Source of the DNA: JAFGSG01 sp964626055
GTDB taxonomy: Bacteria > Spirochaetota > UBA4802 > JAFGDQ01
Direction of reading: 5' to 3'
NCBI GenBank assembly: GCA_964626055.1
Contig: CAZVDF010000012.1
Span: 1 to 64,000, forward strand
DNA length: 64,000 bases
The notes beneath the pieces were generated by a model that was not told the origin of the DNA, searched no databases, and saw nothing but the letters and a program-made list of their open reading frames with translations. Made by a program: the position numbers and the translations under genes. Below, one piece after another: positions 7,795 through 16,353 of the stretch. Position 1 is the stretch's first letter. Each line of letters starts with the position of its first letter.

Positions 7795-8961
7795 ATGCAA
7801 AAAAAAATTTTTATTTTCTTTGTTTTTCTTGTTTTATCTGTTTTTTGTCTGGCCGCGGCAGCTATAGCGCAGGAAGCGCCCAAACAGGAAGTTCCGAAAG
7901 CGCCTGAAAAGCAGTTTGTCGACGTATCCGGGCAGGTGTTTTTCCAATGGGCAAAAGCGCTAACTGTTTCCGACACTGCGTCGAACGATCATGAGGTTTC
8001 GCAATTTTCTTTACAGAGAGCGTACCTGAATTTCAATAAAAAATTCGATGATGTCCTGAGCGCAAAAGTGACAACGGACATAGAGAATACCGGGTATGGC
8101 ACCGATAGCGCGAATACAACTTATAAATTATACATTAAATACGCTTACGCGCAGGCGAAACAGGATTTCGGGCCGACTAACTTGACCCTGAGGTTCGGGA
8201 TGATTGATACGCCTGTCATTTCATTTATCGAAAACATAAGCGATGCAAGCTGGATTTACTCTAATTATATCAGTAAAAGCTCGGATCTTTTTAAAGGCAG
8301 CAAGCTCAGCATAGACACCCCGGCCGATATGGGGGCTTCTTTATGCGCCGATATAATAAAGATGGTCAGAATTACCGGTCTGTATACGAACGGTAATGGG
8401 TACAAATCAACCGCAATGGAAGACAGAAGCAATACAGCCGATAATAAACAATATAAAAATTATGGCAACGCCTGGCAGGGAATGATAACCGTGACACCGA
8501 TAGATGGATTATCGGCTTTCGGATTTTACAGGAACCAGGATTGGAATAAAAACACTGACGGGAACTATATAATCTATTACGGCGCAGGCGCGGCATATTC
8601 GACTAAGCTGATAAAAGCGGGCGCGACATATTCGCTGCCTGAAAAAACAACAAAAAGCACTACAGTTGATACAAAAGCCAGGTACTCTTTGCTTGATTCA
8701 TGGGTTAATGTAAATCTCGATCCTGTTATTCGAATTCCAATTTTACTTTACGGACGTTATGCCGTCGGCAAAGCCGAGAATAACCAGGCAGAAAAGGACA
8801 TGGGAACGAAATACGGCAAAAGCACAACCCTTTATGGCATCGGAGCCGGATATGTTGTAAGCGGAAACATGAGGTTAATGGCCTTCTACCAGAGCACTAA
8901 ATATAAAGAAGCCAACAAGGCAGATACCGATCTATTTGTTAAAACAGAAATTAAATTTTAA
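7795..8961 (+). CDS. Outer-membrane porin-like beta-barrel protein
   Basis: A 388-residue protein. The ATG at 7795 is chosen because CGGAGGAA lies just upstream and a signal peptide follows directly (hydrophobic stretch ending in AAAAIAQEA). The longer frame from 7726 runs through the operator and is rejected. After a short Pro/Glu-rich linker the sequence is strand-rich with alternating aromatic residues and ends in a terminal Phe (TEIKF), as in outer-membrane barrels. It resembles phosphate- or anion-selective porins (OprO/P-like layout), but selectivity cannot be read. The operator upstream suggests induction with the Mo uptake genes, perhaps to admit oxyanions. Confidence 0.75.
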   Translation: MQKKIFIFFVFLVLSVFCLAAAAIAQEAPKQEVPKAPEKQFVDVSGQVFFQWAKALTVSDTASNDHEVSQFSLQRAYLNFNKKFDDVLSAKVTTDIENTGYGTDSANTTYKLYIKYAYAQAKQDFGPTNLTLRFGMIDTPVISFIENISDASWIYSNYISKSSDLFKGSKLSIDTPADMGASLCADIIKMVRITGLYTNGNGYKSTAMEDRSNTADNKQYKNYGNAWQGMITVTPIDGLSAFGFYRNQDWNKNTDGNYIIYYGAGAAYSTKLIKAGATYSLPEKTTKSTTVDTKARYSLLDSWVNVNLDPVIRIPILLYGRYAVGKAENNQAEKDMGTKYGKSTTLYGIGAGYVVSGNMRLMAFYQSTKYKEANKADTDLFVKTEIKF

Positions 8962-9027
8962 TTTTTCAAAACAAGAGATCACAGAGGATAACACAGAAAA
9001 ATCATTGTAACAGATGTAATATTTTTT

Positions 9028-9094
9028 AAAAAAGGCATTACATTCATGGAATATCAGCTCAAACACATTTTTCATCGGATGTCCTGCCTTTTTT
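9028..9094 (+). terminator. Possible terminator hairpin after the porin gene
   Basis: AAAAAAGGCA (9028-9037) and TGCCTTTTTT (9085-9094) are perfect 10-nt inverted copies with a 47-nt loop. The long loop makes this a tentative call. Confidence 0.4.
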
Positions 9095-9209
9095 ATATTT
9101 GCCATTTTCTGTACTTCTTTCTAAAATTGTCATTCGAATTAATTACATGTATAATTATTCAGAATACAGCAACTTTAAATTTTATATTCTTAAATTTTAC
9201 GAATAAATT

Positions 9210-10064
9210 ATGTTAAACTATATTTCAGATTCAGATATTGAAGGCTTTATAGAAGAAGACGCGCCTTACGGCGACCTGACCACGCATCTCCTGGGCATTG
9301 GAGAAAAAAAAGGCGAGATCGTGTTCTCTTCCCGCGATGAAACAACGCTTTGCTGCACGGAAGAAGCAGGCAGGCTTTTTGAAAAGCTCGGAGCGAAAGT
9401 GATTCTGTCGCTGGCCAGCGGAACAACAGTATCCCCGAACACCGAATTTTTAAAAGTACGGGGTACGGCGCAGGCCCTGCATTCCGGATGGAAAGCGGCG
9501 CTTAATCTTCTGGAATACGCTTCCGGCATATCGAGCAGGACAGCCAGGATAGTAAGATCCGCACGCAAAGTTAATCCCTCTGTTATGATAGTTTCTACGC
9601 GCAAGCTGTTCCCGGGTACAAAGAAGATTGCCGTCAAAGCCGTGGCTGCCGGGGGAGCGCTTCCGCACAGGCTCGGGCTTTCAGAGACAATACTCGTGTT
9701 CAAACAGCATACGGCTTTTCTCGGCGGGCTCGACGTATTTCTTAAAAGCATACCGGAGCTTCGGTCGAGGGCAAAGGAAACCAAAATAATAGCCGAAGCC
9801 GAAAATCCGGAAGAAGCGCTGAAGATAGCATACGCAGGAGCGGATATTGTCCAGATAGATAAAATGAAACCGGCGGAATTAAGCGAGCTGGTTAAAAAAT
9901 TACGCGATTCCGCGCCTCAGGTGAAAATATCCGCAGCCGGCGGAATCAACGAATCGAATGCGGCGGAATACGCCGCGACCGGGGTAGACATACTCGTCCT
10001 TTCTTCCGTCTATTTCGGGAAACCCGCGGACATAGGCGTCCGTATATTACCGATAAAGGAGTAA
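9210..10064 (+). CDS. modD: ModD family protein (nicotinate-nucleotide pyrophosphorylase homolog)
   Basis: A 284-residue protein homologous to quinolinate phosphoribosyltransferase (NadC), with the EDAPYGDLTT start typical of ModD and the KLFPGTKKIAVKAVAAGGALPHR segment at about residue 133. The C-terminal half shows the type II PRTase barrel signature (DIVQIDKM, ISAAGGINESN). ModD genes accompany molybdate transporters, but the biochemical role is unsettled. It leads a plus-strand set with two modA genes and, after a repeat-filled gap, modBC. No strong ribosome-binding site is visible (AATAAATT precedes the ATG), so an upstream start is possible. Confidence 0.85.
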   Translation: MLNYISDSDIEGFIEEDAPYGDLTTHLLGIGEKKGEIVFSSRDETTLCCTEEAGRLFEKLGAKVILSLASGTTVSPNTEFLKVRGTAQALHSGWKAALNLLEYASGISSRTARIVRSARKVNPSVMIVSTRKLFPGTKKIAVKAVAAGGALPHRLGLSETILVFKQHTAFLGGLDVFLKSIPELRSRAKETKIIAEAENPEEALKIAYAGADIVQIDKMKPAELSELVKKLRDSAPQVKISAAGGINESNAAEYAATGVDILVLSSVYFGKPADIGVRILPIKE

Positions 10065-10069
10065 TTAAA

Positions 10070-10807
10070 ATGCAAAAGATTATCTTTTTAATAATATCAT
10101 TTTTATTTTTTCATCTTTCCGCCAATGCCGCGGAAATAACCTTTGCGGCAGGCGCAGGTTTGAAGGATGTTCTTAACGACATATCGAACGCATATATGCA
10201 GAAAAACCATGATGTTAAAATCACTAAAAATATAGTTGTTTCAGGCATACTTGCCATGCAAATGGACAGCGGGGCAAAGGTCGATATTGTATTTGTTGCC
10301 AATAGAGAATGGATGGATTACCTGAAGGAAAAAAAACACGTTAACAATGAGAGCATTGCGCCGTTTGCCTACAATACCCTGGTATTTGTCGGCAAAGGTA
10401 AAAATCGCGCGGTGTCGATAGAGGATATTGCCAGGCTCGATAAGATAGCAATAGGAAATCCTAAAAGCGTGCCGGCCGGTCAATACGCGATTGAAGCTAT
10501 CAGGAAAGCCGGAATTGAAAATTTGCTCGAGAAAAAGCTCGTAATGTCCCGGGATGTCCGCGAGTGCCTGCTATACGCCGAGAAAGGCGAGGTGGACGGC
10601 GCCTTCGTATATAAGACCGATGCATCGCTCTCATCGAAAGTGACGGTATGGTTCACAGTGCCGCAGAAATATTACAGCAGGGTTGTCTATTTATACGCTC
10701 TCTCGGCCGACGGGGTTAAAAATAAAAGTGCCGTACAGTTTTTCAATTTCATCCGGAGCGATGAAGCTAAAAAATCTATTTTAAAATTTGGATTTGAGAT
10801 CCGTTGA
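10070..10807 (+). CDS. modA: Molybdate-type ABC transporter binding protein, divergent copy
   Basis: A 245-residue exported protein with signal peptide MQKIIFLIISFLFFHLSANA. It follows the ModA pattern (GLKDVLNDIS, then WMDYLKEKK, IAIGNPKSVPAGQYA, VDGAFVYKTDA). The oxyanion-contact loops differ from the usual form: residues where ModA normally has a serine in A-SL are GAGL, and the GSGA loop is VSGI. It may therefore bind another ligand or bind weakly. It starts 5 bp after modD and precedes a more canonical paralog. Confidence 0.82.
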   Translation: MQKIIFLIISFLFFHLSANAAEITFAAGAGLKDVLNDISNAYMQKNHDVKITKNIVVSGILAMQMDSGAKVDIVFVANREWMDYLKEKKHVNNESIAPFAYNTLVFVGKGKNRAVSIEDIARLDKIAIGNPKSVPAGQYAIEAIRKAGIENLLEKKLVMSRDVRECLLYAEKGEVDGAFVYKTDASLSSKVTVWFTVPQKYYSRVVYLYALSADGVKNKSAVQFFNFIRSDEAKKSILKFGFEIR

Positions 10808-10857
10808 TCCGGCGATCAGGACAAAAACAACACACTTGCAAAAGGAGAAAAATTTAT

Positions 10858-11610
10858 ATGAAAAAAAATATTATTAAACTAATGCTGGCTTTAGTTTGTG
10901 CGATAATATCTGCAGTTCCGGCTTTTGCCGGAGATGTCAATCTGTCGGTTGCCATGAGCCTTAAAGACGTAATGACGGACCTGACCCAGCAATTTTCAAA
11001 AGAGAATCCGGCCATAAAGTTTCAGACTAATCTCGGCGGATCAGGTGCAATAGCAAAGCAGCTTGAAAGCGGGGCGCCTGCTGATATGTTCTTTTCAGCC
11101 AATATTAAATGGATGAAATTCCTGGAAGAAAAAAAGCTGATTGAAAACAAATACAGTAAAATAATGGCATATAACTCCCTTGTTTTTGTAGGCAAACCGG
11201 GATTAGATGTAAAAAAAATACAGGACATTATAAAACTCGATAAAATATCGATTGGCAGTCCCAGCAGCGTACCCGCCGGCGAATATGCCATGCAGGCTCT
11301 AAAAAAAGCCGGTTTTGAAAAACAGCTTGAAAAGAAACTTGTGATGGCAAAGGATGTTCGCACATGTCTTATGTATGCGGATAAAGGTGAAGTTAACGGT
11401 TCTTTTGTCTACAAAACAGACGCCGAAGAGATGGCAAAGAACGTAAAAATTCTTTTTACTGTTCCCCAGAATCTTTACCCGCGCGTAACATATCCGATGG
11501 CCCTGACTGTTGCAGGAAGCAAAAATCCGGAAGCTGTTAAATTTTATGAATTTTTACAAACGAAAAAAGCAAAAACAATTCTTGCGCAGCACGGCTTTAT
11601 AACAAAGTAA
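10858..11610 (+). CDS. modA: Molybdate ABC transporter substrate-binding protein ModA
   Basis: A 250-residue protein. The ATG at 10858 is chosen because AAAAGGAG precedes it and a signal peptide (MKKNIIKLMLALVCAIISAVPAFA) follows. An open frame back to 10804 is ignored. Canonical ModA loops are present: AMSLKDV, GGSGAIAKQLESGAPADMFFSA, ISIGSPSSVPAGEYA and GEVNGSFVYKTDA. It binds molybdate or tungstate in the periplasm for ModB/ModC. It is about 45% identical by eye to the preceding gene, so these are tandem paralogs. modB follows only after a 465-bp repeat-rich gap. Confidence 0.9.
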   Translation: MKKNIIKLMLALVCAIISAVPAFAGDVNLSVAMSLKDVMTDLTQQFSKENPAIKFQTNLGGSGAIAKQLESGAPADMFFSANIKWMKFLEEKKLIENKYSKIMAYNSLVFVGKPGLDVKKIQDIIKLDKISIGSPSSVPAGEYAMQALKKAGFEKQLEKKLVMAKDVRTCLMYADKGEVNGSFVYKTDAEEMAKNVKILFTVPQNLYPRVTYPMALTVAGSKNPEAVKFYEFLQTKKAKTILAQHGFITK

Positions 11611-11720
11611 ACTAACATACCACTTCTACAATAGTAGGATGTAGATGCTTCCATAAGGCAGGAGGACGAAGATTTGGATTCATAACAGCCGTCTATGACG
11701 GCGGTTATGAATCCAGAGGT

Positions 11721-11912
11721 CATCTTAAAATTATAAATTCATATAAGTGATTAGCGATAAATAGGGATACATTAGAAAATTTTCTGCGGAATCAGACTTT
11801 CCTGGTTAATTTTATATGTTTTTGAACGCAACTGCATCAGGTCTGAAAAGCGTCCTCAAAAATTTTCCAATGTATCCCTATTTATCAAGAAAGAAAATAT
11901 AATTTTAAGATA
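11721..11912. repeat. Palindromic element R2
   Basis: Outer ends CATCTTAAAATTATA and TATAATTTTAAGAT. Inner arms start GATAAATAGGGATACATT (11756 on) and end AATGTATCCCTATTTATC (to 11886). The core TTCTGCGGAATCAGAC to GTCCTCAAAA is close to that of R4 (46315-46506). It lies between modA and modB, with a second, coreless palindrome after it. Confidence 0.8.
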
Positions 11913-11937
11913 GCTTCAATTATATTTTAAAATATAA

Positions 11938-12047
11938 TTTACTCAAGTTGACTGACTTCTTTTATTGATATAGTGAACAATAGCGATAAAATGATAAAAT
12001 TTTATTGCAGATGTTTATACTTTATTTAAAAGAAGTCAGCCAGGTTA
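11938..12047. repeat. Coreless member P4 of the P palindrome family
   Basis: Begins TACTCAAGTTGACTGACTTC and ends AAGAAGTCAGCC, like the flanks of P2 (13897 on). The middle GATAAAATGATAAAATTTTAT lacks the P2/P3 core. It fills the end of the modA-modB gap, so modBC may need its own promoter. Confidence 0.6.
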
Positions 12048-12075
12048 AAAAATAAACTCAGTTTAAATTAATTAT

Positions 12076-12762
12076 ATGTTTGAATTTACACAGGCAGACT
12101 ACTCAGCTATTTTACTTTCTGTTAAGGTAGCGATTACGGCAACCGTTATATCTCTTCCTTTCGGTTTTGCTGTAGCTTATGTAATGACATATAAACGCTT
12201 TCGGGGAATAGTCTTACTGGATGTAATTGTGAATCTCCCGCTTACCCTGCCGCCGGTCGTTATTGGATATATTCTGCTTTTGCTTTTAAGCCGGGACGGA
12301 TTTATAAGCAGAATTCTGCTTCAGCCGCTCGGTATAAGGCTTATCTTTACCTGGAAGGCAGCTGTTATTGCGACAGCCATTGTTGGTTTCCCCCTCATGG
12401 TAAGGTCGATACGTACGGGCATGGAAACTATCGATAAACGGCTTATTCAGGCTTCCCGCACGCTCGGCGCTGGGAGTATGGACTCGATTATGACGATTAT
12501 TTTCCCGCTTTCAATTCGCGGAATAATCGCGGGTTCAATTCTTATGTTTGCCCGCGCCCTGGGTGAGTTCGGGGCCACAATAATCGTCGCAGGCAATATC
12601 CCGGGCGTGACCCAGACCATCCCGCTTGCGATTTATGAATATGTAAGCTCCCCAAGAGGAGACCTCATGGCTATGGCATTATGTACAGTTTCCGTCACAA
12701 TCTCGGTAATTGTCCTTGTATTTCACGAATGGCTCGGGAGAAAAATGGTAAAGGCCGTCTGA
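12076..12762 (+). CDS. modB: Molybdate ABC transporter permease ModB
   Basis: A 228-residue inner-membrane protein with five to six hydrophobic segments. The signature LPLTLPPVVIGYILLLLL lies at about residue 55, and the coupling EAA-type loop reads ASRTLGAGSMDSIMTIIFPLSIRGIIAG around residue 135. The family CysW/ModB permease forms a homodimer with ModC and accepts oxyanions from ModA. It is separated by 1 bp from modC. Length is normal for ModB. Confidence 0.92.
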   Translation: MFEFTQADYSAILLSVKVAITATVISLPFGFAVAYVMTYKRFRGIVLLDVIVNLPLTLPPVVIGYILLLLLSRDGFISRILLQPLGIRLIFTWKAAVIATAIVGFPLMVRSIRTGMETIDKRLIQASRTLGAGSMDSIMTIIFPLSIRGIIAGSILMFARALGEFGATIIVAGNIPGVTQTIPLAIYEYVSSPRGDLMAMALCTVSVTISVIVLVFHEWLGRKMVKAV

Positions 12763-12763
12763 T

Positions 12764-13816
12764 ATGGAATTATCTTTCAACCTTAAAAAGAAATATCATT
12801 CATTTTCGCTGGATATCGATTATTCCGCGCATGGCGGCAGAACCGGGGTGTTCGGTCCGTCAGGAAGCGGTAAATCCACTCTCATGAGCCTGCTCGCCGG
12901 GCTTGAGCATCCGGACAGCGGATTTATCAGCCTCGACGGGGAGACGCTTTTCGACAGCGGACATCATGTCAGCATTCCGCCCGATAAAAGAAGGATAGGC
13001 ATTGTTTTCCAGCAGCCGCATCTTTTCCCGCATCTTTCGGTTCGGAATAACCTGCTCTACGGATTCAAACGTTCCGCGCCGGGAGACCGCAAAATAACTC
13101 CGAACAGCATTGTAAATGTCCTCCGGATAGAAAATCTTATGCACAGAAATGTGGCCAATCTGTCCGGAGGAGAAAAACAGCGCGTCGCAATCGGCAGAGC
13201 CGTTCTCTCGAATCCCAGGCTTCTTCTAATGGACGAACCTCTGTCGGGCCTTGACGACAAGCTGAAATTCCAGATCATCCCGTTCATAAAAAAAACATGC
13301 GAGACATTCAACATACCGTATATCTTCATATCGCATTCGATACTTGAAATGAGAATAATGACGGACCGCGTTCTGCCGATCTCCGAAGGCCGCGCCGCGG
13401 GAAGCGTCACATCCGATGAACTGGCCCTGGGGCACATGAAGGATTCAGCCGGCTATATCAATCTTTTAAGGCTTCAAAATCCCAGAAGGATCGACGGCAT
13501 GTACGCGTACAGATGGGGCGGACAGAACGTTTTAATTTCCGACGGCAGCGATACGGACGAAGCGCTTTTCCAGATATTATCAACGGATATAATACTTTTT
13601 AAACGCCATCCTGAAGCTACCAGCGCGAGAAACCTTCTGAAATGCAGGGTCAAGAATGTTTTTCAAACCGGACACAGGCTCGGTGTCGAGCTCGATTGCG
13701 GCGGAGAAAAGCTTATCGCTGAAATAGTAAAAGAGTCCGCCGAAGAGCTCGGAGTCCGCGAAGGAGCGGAGATATTTGCCGCGATGAAAGCGGTCGCATT
13801 CAGGCGGCTGCTGTAG
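12764..13816 (+). CDS. modC: Molybdate ABC transporter ATP-binding protein ModC
   Basis: A 350-residue ATPase: Walker A GPSGSGKST (about residue 32), Q-loop VFQQPHLFPHL, signature LSGGEKQRVAIGRA, Walker B LLLMDEPLSGLD, switch His in ISHS. The last ~65 residues form a TOBE/Mop-like domain (ARNLLKCRVKNVFQTGHRLGVELDCGG...), which in ModC senses oxyanion and can inhibit transport. It directly follows modB. Confidence 0.93.
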   Translation: MELSFNLKKKYHSFSLDIDYSAHGGRTGVFGPSGSGKSTLMSLLAGLEHPDSGFISLDGETLFDSGHHVSIPPDKRRIGIVFQQPHLFPHLSVRNNLLYGFKRSAPGDRKITPNSIVNVLRIENLMHRNVANLSGGEKQRVAIGRAVLSNPRLLLMDEPLSGLDDKLKFQIIPFIKKTCETFNIPYIFISHSILEMRIMTDRVLPISEGRAAGSVTSDELALGHMKDSAGYINLLRLQNPRRIDGMYAYRWGGQNVLISDGSDTDEALFQILSTDIILFKRHPEATSARNLLKCRVKNVFQTGHRLGVELDCGGEKLIAEIVKESAEELGVREGAEIFAAMKAVAFRRLL

Positions 13817-13896
13817 TCCGAAAATAATATTTTTATTTGCTTTATTCTCTCCTGCGCATTATAATCCGAACATAATCTTTAAAAATAAACAAATTA

Positions 13897-14085
13897 TTTA
13901 CTCAAGTTGACTGACTTTTATCACACTTAATACTATCGATAGAATGATAGATTATGATCAATTTTCCGCATCAAATACCCCATCCGTGGACTCTTCGGCG
14001 GTCGGCAACATCCATGTTGCCTTAAAATTGATCATAATCTATCATTCTATCGCAAATGTTTATAAAAAAGTCAGTCAAGATGAGT
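13897..14085. repeat. Palindromic element P2 (28-nt perfect arms)
   Basis: The arms at 13938-13965 and 14024-14051 are perfect 28-nt inverted copies beginning GATAGAATGATAG. The core (CCGCATCAAATACCCC to GGCAACATCCATGTTGCC) is the reverse complement of the P3 core with about three changes. Outer flanks TTGACTGACTTTTAT and AAAAAGTCAGTCAA are inverted copies too. It sits between modC and mop. Confidence 0.85.
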
Positions 14086-14103
14086 TATTTAAAGGAGGCG
14101 CAT

Positions 14104-14310
14104 ATGCAATTAAGCGCAAGAAACCAGCTTAAAGGCAAAGTGCTCAGCGTCGATCTCGGGACCATTATGGCAAAAGTAAAGATCGATATCGGCGGGGGTA
14201 ACAAAATAACATCACTGATATCCAAAGAAGCTGTCGAAGACCTGAAAATAAAAGCAGGTGACAGCATCACAGCTATTATTAAAGCTACCGAGGTTATGGT
14301 AGGGAAATAA
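14104..14310 (+). CDS. mop: Stand-alone molybdopterin/oxyanion-binding Mop protein (molbindin)
   Basis: A 68-residue single Mop (TOBE) domain protein: SARNQLKGKVLSVDLGTIM, then KITSLISKEAVEDL and GDSITAIIKATEVMV. These are the classic features of molbindins, which assemble as hexamers and store or sense molybdate/tungstate. The ATG at 14104 has a perfect AAAGGAGG just upstream, so the longer frame is rejected. In ModE of Escherichia coli two such domains are fused to the DNA-binding domain. Here the ModE-like gene at 32087 has none, so this protein could be the missing sensor part. That link is a hypothesis. Confidence 0.93.
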   Translation: MQLSARNQLKGKVLSVDLGTIMAKVKIDIGGGNKITSLISKEAVEDLKIKAGDSITAIIKATEVMVGK

Positions 14311-14357
14311 ATTTTTATTTATAATTAGTAATTCAACAATATTAAAGTATTCATTAA

Positions 14358-14783
14358 TTAAGAATATTTATATAGACTTTCGGTAAAATCTTTCCACGCA
14401 GACGCAAATATATAAGATATATCGTTCTCGATAAATTTTACAATGTCGCCAAGCCTCTCTTTCGGGAAATAAGCCAGCGCGCCCGAATCGAAAGCATATC
14501 TTAAAATATTCGGATCGGTAGACTCCGTTGAAAGAACTACCGCGTTAAAATTCCTGACAATAGCGGCTTCAAGAACGTCAAAGCTGCAAACGTCCGCAAT
14601 ATCCACTATTACAAGGTCATAATATCCGGAATTGACTTTGTCGATCGCAACTTCGTATGAGTCCGCTTTATCAAAAAAGCAGCTCGGATATGCATATTTA
14701 ATTTCCTCTTCCATCACGGATAATATATCCCGGTCATTATCAACCGCCAGTATTCTTCTTCCGTTCAATATTGAATCTTTCAT
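14358..14783 (-). CDS. Single-domain response-regulator-like receiver protein
   Basis: A 141-residue protein resembling a CheY-like receiver: acidic pair VDNDRD at about residue 16, phospho-acceptor candidate Asp in LVIVDIAD (about residue 60), Ser/Thr in VLSTEST and Lys in YFPKERL. There is no output domain and no histidine kinase nearby. A CGTTATGT palindrome (operator A) lies 79 bp upstream, so it seems to be regulated with the metal uptake genes. What it signals to is unknown. Confidence 0.75.
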   Translation of the reverse strand: MKDSILNGRRILAVDNDRDILSVMEEEIKYAYPSCFFDKADSYEVAIDKVNSGYYDLVIVDIADVCSFDVLEAAIVRNFNAVVLSTESTDPNILRYAFDSGALAYFPKERLGDIVKFIENDISYIFASAWKDFTESLYKYS

Positions 14784-14861
14784 ATATTTTCCTCCGTAAT
14801 TTTCAAAAGATCAAATTCAAAAATATTTGATAATTCAATTAAATTGCCCTGAACTCCATAA

Positions 14862-14899
14862 CGTTATGTTAATAAAAACATAACGATTATTGATGTCAA
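14862..14899 (-). promoter_or_regulatory. ModE-type operator A, upstream of the receiver gene
   Basis: CGTTATGT (14862-14869), 8 bp, ACATAACG (14878-14885), 8 bp, TGTCAA (14894-14899; TTGACA on the minus strand). The 8+8 inverted repeat is perfect. TTGACA matches a sigma-70 -35 box, which would place the -10 region inside the operator, but the T-rich spacer is a poor -10 match. Confidence 0.8.
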
Positions 14900-15040
14900 T
14901 AATAATTATATATTTTTTTAAACAATTTAGAGTACATATGGAAGCCGTCTCAAAATTATATTTTTATATTGATGCCGCTGCCCCGGGAGATATTTACAAT
15001 ACCATTAAGATAAACATTAAAATAATAGCACTTAGAATGA

Positions 15041-15075
15041 AAAACCCTCCTGATTTTTAATAATACAGGAGGGTT
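15041..15075 (-). terminator. Rho-independent terminator after the binding protein gene
   Basis: AACCCTCCTG and CAGGAGGGTT form a 10-bp stem with a 13-nt loop. On the minus strand the stem is followed by a short T-run, which suits the end of the transcript from 16238. Confidence 0.8.
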
Positions 15076-15182
15076 TCAGAAGGAGAATTTTCGAGTTACT
15101 TTTTTAAAAAAATTTTAAAATGTTAATGTTTAAAATTATAAGACATTTAAACCTGTTGCTTTGAAAAATACTTTTAATCCAG

Positions 15183-16238
15183 TTATACTGGAGGCAGACA
15201 CTGCAGTATCCTTTCCGCATCCTTATCCGTTATTTTTTTTCCGTAAATATCGGAATAATATGCTTTCATTTCTTTTATCATGTCGATGTTTTTAAATAAT
15301 CCGGGATGGAATATCTTTACCATGTATATCATAAGCAGCACGCCTTCATTGCTTGCGTGATCCCATGCGTAAACGCCCATAGGCATTCGATACACCCTTT
15401 TATTCTTAACAGCCCTGAGATTCGCGAACTCCGGGTTTTTCTTTGCAATATCCGTCGAATCAAAATATCCGCTGAGGAGAATAATATCCGGGTCCCACGA
15501 AAGCACCTGTTGCGCGGATGCCTTTGCATGATTATCATCGATCGCTTCCGGCAGAAAGTTGCCCCCGGAAACTTCAACGTTCCAGTGCATTACGCTGCCT
15601 TTTCCCTGGCTGCCCATCAGGCTGCCGTGCAGGCCGCCGTAATAAACAGAAGGCCTCTTTTTTCTATCTATCTTTGATGTTATCGCAAGGATCTGCTTTA
15701 CTTTTTTATCGAAATACTTATTGTATTTATCCGCTCTTGCTTTTGCGTCCGACCCCAGAAGGTCGCCGAACATCGTCACCTGTCCCTTAAAGTTTTCGAT
15801 GTAGTCATTTACATTCATTGGTCTTTTTTCGGCTGAGAAAGCGCATACTGTCTTTAAACCGACAGAGCTGTATTGTTCGCCTTTTGTCATGCCGGGCGTA
15901 TAAAGCACGAAATCGATCTTCTCCTTCAGCAGATCCTCAGGTTTAATGCTTTTATTCGCACAGGCCTTTTTTATTTCCGGGAACAGCCTGTAAGCCCATG
16001 GCGATTGTTTTGCCATATGACTTATCCGGTCTCCTTTGCCCAGCGTCATTATTTTCTCCGGGGAAACACAGTGCATGCACGCGATCTTTTTCGGATCAGC
16101 CGGAATTTCGACCTTGTTTCCACACATGTCAGTTATTATTTTATTTTCTCCGGCATAAAGCGGAGAGCCAGTCCTGCTCATGCCAAAAGAAATGCCTAAA
16201 AGCATTATAATTGAATAAATAAGAATTGTTTTTTTCAT
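15183..16238 (-). CDS. Periplasmic substrate-binding protein, FecB/BtuF/MolA type (copy c)
   Basis: A 351-residue exported protein, with signal peptide MKKTILIYSIIMLLGISFG, CGNKVEIPADPKKIACMH, HWNVEVSGGNFLPE around residue 215, LSWDPDIILLSG and an RILQCLPPV tail. It is the closest relative of 3460-4521. It lies 115 bp downstream of a TonB-dependent receptor gene and probably shares its transcript, starting at operator B. No permease is adjacent, so it must feed one of the two FecCD permeases elsewhere in the island. Ligand inferred as molybdate, tungstate or a chelate of them. Confidence 0.83.
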   Translation of the reverse strand: MKKTILIYSIIMLLGISFGMSRTGSPLYAGENKIITDMCGNKVEIPADPKKIACMHCVSPEKIMTLGKGDRISHMAKQSPWAYRLFPEIKKACANKSIKPEDLLKEKIDFVLYTPGMTKGEQYSSVGLKTVCAFSAEKRPMNVNDYIENFKGQVTMFGDLLGSDAKARADKYNKYFDKKVKQILAITSKIDRKKRPSVYYGGLHGSLMGSQGKGSVMHWNVEVSGGNFLPEAIDDNHAKASAQQVLSWDPDIILLSGYFDSTDIAKKNPEFANLRAVKNKRVYRMPMGVYAWDHASNEGVLLMIYMVKIFHPGLFKNIDMIKEMKAYYSDIYGKKITDKDAERILQCLPPV

Positions 16239-16353
16239 TTTATAAAAGCTCCACGTATATTTTCCTGTTCATTTATAAAGATATCCGGGTGAGGAAAAAT
16301 TTATAAAATCATTGTTTTATTATCCCCACCAAGGATAAATTTATATTTTTAAG

